Of a stretch of 7,145 nucleotides of DNA, positions 1-6,873 are shown one piece after another. Both the position numbers and the translations under genes were made by a program. This DNA is from an uncultured Pseudorhodobacter sp. (lineage in GTDB: Bacteria; Pseudomonadota; Alphaproteobacteria; Rhodobacterales; Rhodobacteraceae): NCBI GenBank assembly GCA_937910975.1, contig CALEMZ010000222.1, positions 1 through 7,145 on the forward strand, in the 5' to 3' direction. The notes beneath the pieces are model-generated. The model was given only the letters and a program-made list of their open reading frames with translations, did no database searches and was not told the DNA's origin. Positions within the stretch are counted from its first letter, which is position 1, and every line of letters begins with the position of its first letter.

Positions 1-79
1 ACCCGTCAAACCTGCATGGGCTGAGCCTCATACACAGAGTTTCGGATACTCCCAAATGATGATCCGGCCGACATCGCCG

Positions 80-1528
80 TCACTTCTTTTTCTTGGATTT
101 TGTCATGACCGCTTGATCCATCGCTTTCATTAGAGACTTGTTGATTGATATTTCGTCGATGATTTTCTTTTCTACCGCCGAAGGCGTTTCGGCGCCCGTC
201 AATTTTCCCAAGACGTAGTCGTAAACTCTGCCACCCCATTCCTTATAGCTTTCCTCAAACGCCTTGCCGAACAGCTTTTCGACATCTCCGGGGCTTGCTT
301 TATCGCCTAGCTCTTCAAGCCATTCCAGCCGCTGTTTCATTCCAACTTGTTTGAGCACCGCGAGGGCAGAGACATCGCCCGTCGCCCCGAATTTAGAGAA
401 TATCCCGGCCGTCGCTAACTCTTTGGCAACGATACCGCAGAATTTTTCGACGGTCAGAGATTCCGAGTTGGATTTAAACGATTTCAGAGTTTCCTTCATG
501 ATTCCTTCCAGAATTTCGGCGCCATTCTTTTGGAGATACAGGATCAACCATTTTACCACGACCTTTTCGGAGGCTTTTTCGAACAGCTTGCCGCTGAGTA
601 ATTTTACGGCCTTGGGCGCAATCTTTTTGAAGAGAGCTTCGCCGCCTTTACCTTTGACCAAGGCTCCGATCGACCCGCCGATAAAAGCGTCGCGCAAAAC
701 ATTGACGCCCGCGTCTTGGAAACCCTTGGACGAACCTGCAATGCCTTTGCCCGCCTCGTTGGCCAGCGTTTCAACGGCTGAAGTTCCCGCACCCGCGATC
801 ACGGCGGAGCCAATGGCACCAGCACCATAACTGGCAGCAACCGGAGCCGCGAGGATGCCAACCACAATGAAGCTGGTGGTCGATACGATTTGCAGGCCAA
901 GTTCAATGTCACCGCCGCCGTCGATCATGCTGGCGACGTATTTTTTCATCTCGGCACGTGCCTTGTTTGCGTTAGCCTCAGCCTTAGTGAAAATGGGAGG
1001 GAAGGATTTGAAATTGCCACTCTCAAGGGCCTTTTCCGCCGCGGCCACCCCATTTTCGGCAGATTTAATCAGGCTTTCTGCCGGTAGGGACTTACGGTTG
1101 TAGGCTTCGATACACCAGGCGACGATGTACTGCTGCTTATTCAACTCTTTCATGTGGTCGTAGTAACCGCGCGCTTCGGCCACAGCGCTGCGCAGGGTCG
1201 TCAGGGCGGGGCGAAACTCTTGCTTGACGCGGGTCATCAGGGCTTTGTGTTCCGCAATCGTGAGCAAGTAGATTTTGCCGTTCAAGACAATCTGTAGATC
1301 GGGGGCTTTGGCTGTTGCGGCCTTGCGCAACAGGTCCATTGTCTTGTCATCCAGCACACCCGTGGGGCGTGCGCCGCTTTCAATCTGAAATTGCTTAAGC
1401 GCGGCAATGGTGGATTTGTCAAAAGCGCCACTTTCGGGCGCTCGGCTTTGCAGCGCGGATTTATTGATAAGTTTTTGCGCCTCTAGCACAACTTCGCTGG
1501 AAGTGTTGGGCGTGGCGAGAACGGCCAT
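80..1528 (-). CDS. Peptidoglycan-binding-domain protein with glycine-rich hydrophobic core; function unknown
   Basis: I do not recognise this 482-residue protein as a whole. Residues about 12-69 form a PG_binding_1-type three-helix repeat: the AQ..LN start, G-x-FD..T..AL..FQ (G34 to Q48) and G-x-LD..T..LL (G57 to L68) follow the family pattern. Residues 90-205 are charged and probably helical. Residues 214-251 are hydrophobic and rich in Gly/Ala, and a second Gly-rich patch follows at about 283-298. A hydrophobic stretch, VVVKWLILYL, lies near 323-332, and the rest is helical and charged, ending in four lysines. There is no signal peptide, so the protein is either cytoplasmic or exported by a dedicated machine. 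Two ATGs lie in tandem (1531 and 1528). AGGAG at 1536-1540 is 4 bases from the first and 7 from the second, so I prefer 1528. Hand-sampled GC is 48-60%, below the neighbouring genes (63-68%). This hints at different ancestry. The PG-binding fold is well supported; the role is not. Confidence 0.85.
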   Translation of the reverse strand: MAVLATPNTSSEVVLEAQKLINKSALQSRAPESGAFDKSTIAALKQFQIESGARPTGVLDDKTMDLLRKAATAKAPDLQIVLNGKIYLLTIAEHKALMTRVKQEFRPALTTLRSAVAEARGYYDHMKELNKQQYIVAWCIEAYNRKSLPAESLIKSAENGVAAAEKALESGNFKSFPPIFTKAEANANKARAEMKKYVASMIDGGGDIELGLQIVSTTSFIVVGILAAPVAASYGAGAIGSAVIAGAGTSAVETLANEAGKGIAGSSKGFQDAGVNVLRDAFIGGSIGALVKGKGGEALFKKIAPKAVKLLSGKLFEKASEKVVVKWLILYLQKNGAEILEGIMKETLKSFKSNSESLTVEKFCGIVAKELATAGIFSKFGATGDVSALAVLKQVGMKQRLEWLEELGDKASPGDVEKLFGKAFEESYKEWGGRVYDYVLGKLTGAETPSAVEKKIIDEISINKSLMKAMDQAVMTKSKKKK

Positions 1529-1535
1529 CATGAGT

Positions 1536-1575
1536 CTCCTGCATGAAATAGCTTCTGATAATTTGAATGCAGGAA
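1536..1575 (-). promoter_or_regulatory. Candidate stem-loop sequestering the ribosome binding site of the peptidoglycan-binding gene
   Basis: Read as minus-strand RNA, UUCCUGCAU (1575 down to 1567) pairs with AUGCAGGAG (1544 down to 1536). That gives eight Watson-Crick pairs plus one terminal G-U, with a 22-base loop. The right arm contains the entire AGGAG Shine-Dalgarno, which lies 4 or 7 bases before the tandem ATGs. If it folds, it would limit translation until the helix opens. The pairing is seen directly; a regulatory effect is inferred. Confidence 0.45.
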
Positions 1576-1576
1576 T

Positions 1577-1602
1577 GATAGGCGCGGGGCGGCGCGTCTA
1601 TC
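1577..1602. repeat. GC-rich inverted repeat between acylase and peptidoglycan-binding genes
   Basis: GATAGGCGCG (1577-1586) and CGCGTCTATC (1593-1602) are inverted repeats over ten positions around a 6-base GC-rich loop. One position is a G-U pair in plus-strand RNA but an A-C mismatch in minus-strand RNA. It begins 31 bases past the acylase stop in the minus direction, so it could act as a terminator for that gene. No run of T follows it on either strand, so terminator function is doubtful. An operator or leader structure for the downstream gene is an alternative. Confidence 0.4.
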
Positions 1603-1633
1603 AAGGGGATTGTTTCTAGGAATCTAGCGTTGG

Positions 1634-4093
1634 TTAGGGGGGAGACAAGCGCGTGATGCCCACGGCGGCGGCGCGAGCGAGTTCCGGATCCAACGACATG
1701 GGAATGTATTCGCCACGTCGCCAAAGCACGCCCAGATCATCGTAATGGCGCGATAGCGGGTGGCCGGATTGCCCGGTGGACAGGATGAAGACCGAGCTGT
1801 CCGGGTCTGCAAAATCGTAGACGCCGCGATAGCCCGCACCATGGACATTGAGGAAGGGATCGGGGCCGCTACCTATGGTGCGCCCGCGCATCAGCGTACT
1901 GTCACCGCCCGATGTCGATTGGCGTAGGTTTACGAAATAGCGCAACAAGGGGACATTGCCCAAAACCGGATGATCATGGGTGGCTTGGTGGGCATCACCC
2001 CAGCGCCAGGTTTCAATATTGGGGCCGTAGCGTTCGGAGAGGCGCAAGAGCGCCTCATCCAATGCGATGCGGGCGATATCGGTGCAGGTCTCAATCGCGG
2101 CGGATTGGATGACATCGCACCATTTCCCTGCCCCATCTGTGTTGCGAAACACGCGTTCAAGAAACACGGGGGCCGGGTGGGTGTATTCATCGGCCAAGGG
2201 GCCGAGTTCATCGCGGATCAGCTTGTCCTGAAGGGTGCGTATCCACGCCGCATAAATCAGCGGCTCGGGCAGATGTTCGTTCATCTCGCCATTCCATTCG
2301 GCAAGCAGGGTAAGCGCGCGATGGCGGGTGTTTTCGGGTGTGCCATCGGGGGCCGGGTTGGCGTTAAACCACAAATCCGCGCCGATCAGCGGCAAGACTG
2401 AACGCGCGATTGGCGAGACGGTATCAAGCTGCGCCTCGATAAAGCTTTCGCGGGTATGGATCTCGCGGGCTTTCATTAGGGTTAGCCAGCGCTGGATGCG
2501 ATGCGTGTCGCCCCAGGTAAAGCTGATATTTCCGGGAAAGGGCGCATCGGTGGTTTTGTTGTTGGTATTGCCCAGCAGGCCAGAGTTGGGTTGCAGCACG
2601 CGCAGATTCTGGGCGTAATCTTGCATGCCGTCCCAGCGATTTTCCAGCTTGTCGCCTGTGCTTGGCATACGGCCTTGGGTTTCATGGGTGGGGTTGCGGT
2701 TGGGCACGGCTCCGATGAGTTGGAAGGCGATGCCCTCCCGATCCGCCAGCATCAGGTTTTGGGCGGGGGCGATAAACAGCCGCCCAGCCTCCAGCGCTTG
2801 CGGGATAGAGCGGGAATTCATGATGCGGATCGCGGAGGTCATGGTGGTGTCACGCGCGGAAAGGGCTGTCCAAGACAGGGCCGCAACGTGTCCGGGTGGC
2901 GTGACGGTGGCGAGGTTGTAATGCGTGCCGGGCAAAACCGGCCCGGCATCAGACCAGCGCAGCGTGATGGTAACAGGTTCTTGGCCATTGACGGTGATAA
3001 TGGAACGGCGGGTTTCAAAGTCTTTCCAGCCGGTACCGCTGGCGTATTGCTGGTTATTTTCGGGGTTGATGCGTTCCATCACCACGTCTTGATCGTCGAG
3101 ATATGAAGAGGTCAGCCCCCAACCCAGTGCGTCGGAACGGCCTATCATGATGGCGGGCACACCCGGGATGGTGGCCCCGATTACGCCACCGGACGCCAAC
3201 TCCAGCCGCGCCAGATACCAGATTGTGGGTGCCGTGAAGCCCAGATGCGGGTCATTGGCCAGAAGCGCACCACCTGCCGCTGAGCGTTCGGGGGCAGCCG
3301 CCCAAGCGTTGGAAGCCCCGGCAAGCGGGCCGGATTTGAAGGGCGAAAGCGGGTCTTGTGCCAGCTGTCTGGGAAAGCCTCCCGGTGGGGGCGCGGGCAT
3401 CAGGCTGGCGTAATCGGGCAGGGCGGTGACAGCTGCACCGGGGGCATCGGGCAAAATATCGCGCAGCCGGGCATCGGACAGAAGCATGGAGGTGCGCGCG
3501 CGCAGGACCTCTGCCTCCAGATGACCGGAAAGTTGTAGCGCCATAAGCTTGATGATCGCGATGCTGTCAGCGGGCTGCCATGCTGCGATTTCGTTGGAGA
3601 AGAAAAAGAACTCGGGCGCGCCACGGCCACGGGCTTTAACATTGACCTCGCCGATCCACGCATTCACGCCGCGCGCATATGCATCGAGTGCTGTGCGGGT
3701 TTCCGCGTCCTGCGCCTCAACCGATTGCACCGCCATTGTGTAAAGATCATAGCGGCGCAGCAGCTCGTCAGTTTTTAGTGTGCGGTCGCCAAACGTCTCG
3801 GACAGACGCCCTTGGGCAGTGCGGCGCAGCATCGTCATTTGCCACAAGCGATCTTGCGCATGGGCAAAACCAAGCGCGAAAAAGACATCGGCATCGGTCT
3901 GCCCAAAGATATGCGGCACATTGGCGTTGTTACGCACAATTTCCACCTCGCCACTGACGCCGGACAACCGGAAGTTCTCGGAATAATCCGGCAGTGAGCG
4001 GGATAAGAAAAAATAGGCAATCAGCAGCGCAAGGGCTGCGAGGGCCAAAAGGCCCATGAATATCCAAATGAGCCAGCGAAAGGCGGTGAGCAT
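1634..4093 (-). CDS. Penicillin acylase family protein (Ntn hydrolase, peptidase S45), membrane-anchored
   Basis: The 819-residue product is a full-length S45 acylase precursor, a family that hydrolyses amide-linked acyl groups such as those of penicillins, cephalosporins or acyl-homoserine lactones. Residues 8-30 form one hydrophobic helix without a clear signal-peptidase site, suggesting an inner-membrane anchor with the enzyme in the periplasm. An alpha-chain region and a Pro/Gly-rich spacer (about 221-258) precede the self-cleavage site GA|SNAW, making Ser261 (codon 3311-3313) the beta-chain N-terminal nucleophile. His283 falls at beta position 23, where cephalosporin and AHL acylases carry His and E. 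coli penicillin G acylase carries Gln. Asn511 in GNTNNK fits the oxyanion asparagine, and Arg532 in HRIQRW fits the conserved arginine. The C-terminal HGAGYRGVYDF and GQSGHPLSRHYDDL blocks are typical of the family. The ATG at 4093 has only a weak AAGA-like ribosome site. The substrate cannot be read from the sequence. Confidence 0.95.
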   Translation of the reverse strand: MLTAFRWLIWIFMGLLALAALALLIAYFFLSRSLPDYSENFRLSGVSGEVEIVRNNANVPHIFGQTDADVFFALGFAHAQDRLWQMTMLRRTAQGRLSETFGDRTLKTDELLRRYDLYTMAVQSVEAQDAETRTALDAYARGVNAWIGEVNVKARGRGAPEFFFFSNEIAAWQPADSIAIIKLMALQLSGHLEAEVLRARTSMLLSDARLRDILPDAPGAAVTALPDYASLMPAPPPGGFPRQLAQDPLSPFKSGPLAGASNAWAAAPERSAAGGALLANDPHLGFTAPTIWYLARLELASGGVIGATIPGVPAIMIGRSDALGWGLTSSYLDDQDVVMERINPENNQQYASGTGWKDFETRRSIITVNGQEPVTITLRWSDAGPVLPGTHYNLATVTPPGHVAALSWTALSARDTTMTSAIRIMNSRSIPQALEAGRLFIAPAQNLMLADREGIAFQLIGAVPNRNPTHETQGRMPSTGDKLENRWDGMQDYAQNLRVLQPNSGLLGNTNNKTTDAPFPGNISFTWGDTHRIQRWLTLMKAREIHTRESFIEAQLDTVSPIARSVLPLIGADLWFNANPAPDGTPENTRHRALTLLAEWNGEMNEHLPEPLIYAAWIRTLQDKLIRDELGPLADEYTHPAPVFLERVFRNTDGAGKWCDVIQSAAIETCTDIARIALDEALLRLSERYGPNIETWRWGDAHQATHDHPVLGNVPLLRYFVNLRQSTSGGDSTLMRGRTIGSGPDPFLNVHGAGYRGVYDFADPDSSVFILSTGQSGHPLSRHYDDLGVLWRRGEYIPMSLDPELARAAAVGITRLSPP

Positions 4094-4106
4094 TGACTGT
4101 CTTTTC

Positions 4107-4138
4107 TTGACGGCAGGGTTATGGTGGTTACCTATGCG
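4107..4138 (+). promoter_or_regulatory. Possible promoter of the dehydrogenase gene
   Basis: TTGACG (4107-4112) is a good -35 hexamer. The -10 is poor: TACCTA at 4129-4134 (16-base spacer) and TATGCG at 4133-4138 (20-base spacer) are the best choices. It lies in the 81-base gap between divergent start codons and would place transcription start near 4140, leaving a leader of about 35 bases. That also argues against translation from the ATG at 4121. Confidence 0.3.
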
Positions 4139-4174
4139 ATCCTGAAGCGTGAGGCAATTGGAAGGGGCGTAGCA

Positions 4175-5038
4175 ATGGCAAAAGTAGCATTCTTAGGTTT
4201 GGGCGTAATGGGTTTTCCCATGGCGGGGCATTTGGCGGCTAAGGGCCATGAGGTGACGGTGTATAACCGCACAGCCGCAAAGGCGGAGGCATGGGTGGCC
4301 AAGCATGGCGGACGGGCGGCAGCAACGCCGCGTGAAGCCGCCATGGGGCAAGATTTCGTGATGGCATGCGTGGGCAATGATGACGACCTGCGCGGGGTCT
4401 GCACTGGGCCGGATGGTGCCTTTGCCGGGATGGCAAAGGGTGCGATTTTCGTCGATCACACCACGGTTTCGGCGCAGGTCACGCGTGAGATGGAGGCACT
4501 GGCGCGGTCTTTGGGCATTGGTTTCGTTGATGCACCCGTATCAGGCGGGCAGGCTGGGGCCGAAAATGGTGCGCTTTCGGTGATGTGTGGCGGTGATGCG
4601 GCACATTACGATGCCGCCGAGCCGGTGATCGCTGCCTATGCCAAGGTTTGCAAGCGCTTGGGTGAAAGCGGTTCGGGCCAGATTGCCAAGATGATGAACC
4701 AGATTTGCATTGCGGGGCTGGTGCAGGGATTGGCAGAGGCTTTGGCCTTTGGCGAGAAGGCTGGGATGGATGGCAAAGCCGTGATCGAGGTGATTTCTGG
4801 CGGGGCTGCGGGTAGCTGGCAGATGATGAACCGCCACAAGACCATGCTGGACGATCAGTTCAACCATGGCTTTGCAGTGGATTGGATGCGCAAGGATCTG
4901 GGTATCTGCCTTGCCACGGCAAATGAAATCGGCGCGAGCCTGCCGGTAACGGCACTGATCGACCAATTCTACAAGGATGTGCAGAATATGGGCGGTGGAC
5001 GTTGGGATACTTCGAGCCTAATAAAACGGTTGAAGTAA
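4175..5038 (+). CDS. NAD(P)-dependent beta-hydroxyacid dehydrogenase (3-hydroxyisobutyrate dehydrogenase family)
   Basis: This 287-residue cytoplasmic oxidoreductase has the usual family length. The N-terminal Rossmann fold carries GLGVMG (residues 8-13). VYNRT (29-33) follows the second strand, and Arg32 there suggests a preference for NADP(H). The substrate-binding signature DAPVSGGQAGAENG spans 119-132. The catalytic region is GSGQIAKMMNQ, with Lys172 as the expected catalytic lysine and Asn175 following. Asn-Gln rather than Asn-Asn at this spot is reminiscent of tartronate semialdehyde or glyoxylate/succinic semialdehyde reductases. Lys240-Asp241 in the C-terminal helical domain is also conserved in the family. 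I chose the ATG at 4175 because GGAAGGGG (4160-4167) lies 7 bases upstream and the Rossmann strand begins directly; the frame stays open to an ATG at 4121 with no family support. There is no valine-catabolism neighbour, so I do not assign mmsB. The substrate could be any short beta-hydroxyacid or semialdehyde. Confidence 0.93.
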   Translation: MAKVAFLGLGVMGFPMAGHLAAKGHEVTVYNRTAAKAEAWVAKHGGRAAATPREAAMGQDFVMACVGNDDDLRGVCTGPDGAFAGMAKGAIFVDHTTVSAQVTREMEALARSLGIGFVDAPVSGGQAGAENGALSVMCGGDAAHYDAAEPVIAAYAKVCKRLGESGSGQIAKMMNQICIAGLVQGLAEALAFGEKAGMDGKAVIEVISGGAAGSWQMMNRHKTMLDDQFNHGFAVDWMRKDLGICLATANEIGASLPVTALIDQFYKDVQNMGGGRWDTSSLIKRLK

Positions 5039-5047
5039 GCCGTATAA

Positions 5048-5103
5048 GCCTCGGTTTCTATAGGGAAATTTATACTTCGCGCCAAGAAACCGAGGCAAGT
5101 TTT
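5048..5103. terminator. Bidirectional stem-loop terminator between convergent genes
   Basis: GCCTCGGTTTCT (5048-5059) and AGAAACCGAGGC (5085-5096) form a perfect 12-bp stem with a 25-base loop. It starts 9 bases after the dehydrogenase stop and 6 bases after the lipoprotein stop on the other strand. In the plus direction it is followed by AAGTTTTC, a short U run. In the minus direction TTATAC follows. The loop is long for a classical terminator, but the position between two convergent stops supports the call. Confidence 0.75.
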
Positions 5104-5657
5104 CAAGGGATGATGCGGGTATATTTTGCCCCTGCCAGCGTCGCCCCGGCGATCAGGCCGGATTGGCCAAATACGAGTGCGACGACCGGTGCCAGTTCGG
5201 TGGTTTCTTTGCCCAGGCTTGCGCCCTGATCCGGCGTGGCATAGCGCACATCGGCTCCTGCGGCCCAACCGTGCGAGCGGCGGAAATCGCCCATTGCGGC
5301 CTCGGTCATGAAAAACAGGGCGTGGGCATATTGCTGCGCGCCGATCTGAAAGCCAATAGTGGCGCGGGTGGTAGAATAGTAATCCACCGTTACATCATTG
5401 ATGCGCAGCGCCCCTTGGCCATAAGCGCCGCCAATGCCAAAGCCCGCCTCGGTGATCAAAGGCATATAAAGCACGCCAAAGCTTTTCTGCGCCAGATCGC
5501 GGGTGCCGGGGTAGCGCCCAAAGAGGAAGTCGCGGGTGGCATCGACGCGCGCATCCAGCCGCTGCGAGCCGCCGCCGCCAATACCGTTCGCGCAACCGCC
5601 AAGCGCCAAGCTGGCCGCCACCGTGCCCAGAAAGACGCGTCTGTTCAAAAATTTCAT
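5103..5657 (-). CDS. SYLF/YSC84-domain lipoprotein with twin-arginine signal
   Basis: The 184-residue product has a signal sequence with NRRVFLG (residues 5-11), a close match to the Tat motif, then a hydrophobic stretch. A lipobox LGGC (19-22) makes Cys22 the likely lipidated residue, so the mature protein should be attached to a membrane facing the periplasm. The rest is a bacterial SYLF (YSC84-related) domain. Its hallmark blocks are present: GFGIGGAYGQGAL (about 72-84), YYSTTRATIGFQIGAQ (about 93-108), the SHGWAAGADV block (about 128-137) and the C-terminal VFGQSGLIAGATLAGAKYTRI. Eukaryotic SYLF proteins bind phosphoinositides and actin; the role of bacterial members is poorly defined and not revealed here. 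Only weak ribosome-site candidates precede the ATG (GAGG ten bases upstream, AGAG closer). It converges on the dehydrogenase and has a likely promoter of its own. Confidence 0.92.
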   Translation of the reverse strand: MKFLNRRVFLGTVAASLALGGCANGIGGGGSQRLDARVDATRDFLFGRYPGTRDLAQKSFGVLYMPLITEAGFGIGGAYGQGALRINDVTVDYYSTTRATIGFQIGAQQYAHALFFMTEAAMGDFRRSHGWAAGADVRYATPDQGASLGKETTELAPVVALVFGQSGLIAGATLAGAKYTRIIP

Positions 5658-5680
5658 GTCTCTGCTGCCTCATATGCTGC

Positions 5681-5697
5681 ACCGGGTTAGGCCCGGT
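5681..5697 (-). repeat. Small leader hairpin upstream of the SYLF lipoprotein
   Basis: ACCGGG (5681-5686) and CCCGGT (5692-5697) are perfect inverted repeats around a 5-base loop, 23 bases upstream of the start codon and inside the predicted leader RNA. It may affect mRNA stability or be coincidental in GC-rich DNA. Confidence 0.3.
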
Positions 5698-5740
5698 CGC
5701 GTTTACTTCATCATGTGGACCTCTGCGGACCTTACAACAA

Positions 5741-5769
5741 AGGATAGCGTTATTTTGGGCCGCTGTCAT
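5741..5769 (-). promoter_or_regulatory. Candidate sigma-70 promoter of the SYLF lipoprotein gene
   Basis: On the minus strand, ATGACA (5769-5764; 5 of 6 to TTGACA) is separated by exactly 17 bases from TATCCT (5746-5741; 4 of 6 to TATAAT). Transcription would begin near 5734, leaving a leader of about 76 bases. It lies inside the 159-base gap after hemB, indicating independent expression of the lipoprotein gene. Confidence 0.5.
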
Positions 5770-5816
5770 CTATTAGGCTGCGCTGCCTGCCCCTTGAGCG
5801 TGTTTTTGCCGTGATT

Positions 5817-6821
5817 TTAGCCCTGATTTTGCAGAATTTGTGCCACGCGCGGGGCAAAATAGGTAAGTACGCCATCACATCCGGCGCGGCGAAAAGCCAG
5901 CAGGCTTTCCAGCATTGCCTTTTCGCCATCAATCCAGCCGTTTTGGGCCGCCGCCATGATCATCGCGTATTCGCCCGAGACTTGGTAAGCATAGGTCGGT
6001 GCGCCAAAACTGTCTTTGACGCGACGGCAAATATCGAGATAGGGCATGCCAGGTTTTATCATCACCATATCTGCGCCCTCAGACAGGTCGCGTTCGACTA
6101 GGCGCAGGGCCTCATCGGAATTGGCGGGGTTCATCTGGTAGGTTTTCTTGTCACCCACAAGCCGGTTGCCTGCACCAACCGCGTCGCGGAAGGGGCCGTA
6201 GAAGGCCGAGGCATATTTCGCAGCGTAAGACAGGATCGCAACATCTTGATATCCCGACATTTCCAACGCCTGACGCATGGCCCCGATGCGGCCGTCCATC
6301 ATATCCGACGGGCCAAGAATATCGGCCCCGGCCTCCGCTTGGGCAAGGCTCATCCGGACCAGCGCTTCGATTGTTTCATCGTTCAGGATCACGCCATCCC
6401 GGACCAGCCCGTCGTGGCCGTTGGCATTATAGGGATCTAGGGCCACATCCGTCATCACCACCATTTGCGGCACCGCCGATTTGATGGCGCGGATCGCACG
6501 GTTGGCGAGGTTTTCGGGGTTCCAGGCCTCTTCGCAGCCTTCGGTCCGCAAGTCGGGGTTGGTATAGGGAAAGAGGCAAATCGCGGGGATGCCAAGGCTT
6601 GCCGCTTCCTCGGCGGCCTTCACGATCAGGTCAATGGACAGCCGAGAGACGTCGGGCATAGAAGTGATCGGCTCTGATATATTCACCCCATCACGCACAA
6701 AAAGCGGCCAGATCAGGTCATTCACCGAAAGCGTGTTTTCCTGCGCGAGGCGGCGCAACCCGTCATTGCGGCGCAGGCGACGGAAGCGGGTGGCGGGAAA
6801 GGGGCCGATGGTTGGGCGCAT
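5817..6821 (-). CDS. hemB: Delta-aminolevulinic acid dehydratase (porphobilinogen synthase)
   Basis: This 334-residue cytoplasmic enzyme condenses two 5-aminolevulinate molecules to porphobilinogen, an early step of heme (and, where present, bacteriochlorophyll and cobalamin) synthesis. The Schiff-base lysines are Lys202 in SYAAKYASAFYGPFRDA and Lys256 in MVMIKPGMPYLDI. The active-site loop, starting DVALDPYNANG and ending HDG (residues 125-138), has Asp and Ala where zinc enzymes have cysteines, so it is not a zinc-type enzyme. Counting 15 residues back from Lys256, where E. coli and Pseudomonas enzymes carry the allosteric Mg-binding glutamate, gives Leu241. Both metal sites therefore seem absent. 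I chose the ATG at 6821 because AAGGA lies 8 bases upstream and the conserved PF.ATR.RRLRR start follows immediately. The frame stays open to 7100, but that extension overlaps a plus-strand gene. No convincing terminator follows the stop. Confidence 0.97.
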   Translation of the reverse strand: MRPTIGPFPATRFRRLRRNDGLRRLAQENTLSVNDLIWPLFVRDGVNISEPITSMPDVSRLSIDLIVKAAEEAASLGIPAICLFPYTNPDLRTEGCEEAWNPENLANRAIRAIKSAVPQMVVMTDVALDPYNANGHDGLVRDGVILNDETIEALVRMSLAQAEAGADILGPSDMMDGRIGAMRQALEMSGYQDVAILSYAAKYASAFYGPFRDAVGAGNRLVGDKKTYQMNPANSDEALRLVERDLSEGADMVMIKPGMPYLDICRRVKDSFGAPTYAYQVSGEYAMIMAAAQNGWIDGEKAMLESLLAFRRAGCDGVLTYFAPRVAQILQNQG

Positions 6822-6873
6822 TGGCGGATCCTTTGGCTGTGTTGTGATTGCAAGAAGTTGCGGCTTTTCTTCT

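Noticed and set aside
1..79. The bases left of the first gene, checked for a terminator or partner gene
   Set aside because: Only a 4-bp possible stem is visible and no supported open frame; too short to judge.
6..239. A 77-codon minus-strand frame that could be taken for a small gene or immunity partner
   Set aside because: It overlaps the C-terminal coding of the peptidoglycan-binding gene in another frame, has no ribosome site I can see and is of odd composition.
264..830. A 188-codon plus-strand open frame
   Set aside because: It is low-complexity Ser/Pro/Ala coding lying wholly antisense to the peptidoglycan-binding gene, with no recognisable domain.
2501..3106. A 201-codon plus-strand open frame
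   Set aside because: It is wholly antisense to the acylase, Gly/Arg/His-rich as expected from a high-GC shadow, and has no motif.
4121..4174. An upstream ATG giving the dehydrogenase 18 more residues
   Set aside because: No good ribosome site is seen there, the extra residues precede the Rossmann strand without family support, and the region overlaps the likely promoter.
5163..5690. A 175-codon plus-strand open frame
   Set aside because: It is the shadow of the SYLF lipoprotein gene, whose minus-strand product matches a known family throughout.
5773..5786. Imperfect palindrome AGGCTGCGCTGCCT after hemB, considered as its terminator
   Set aside because: The stem is only four pairs before a mismatch and no T run follows on the minus strand.
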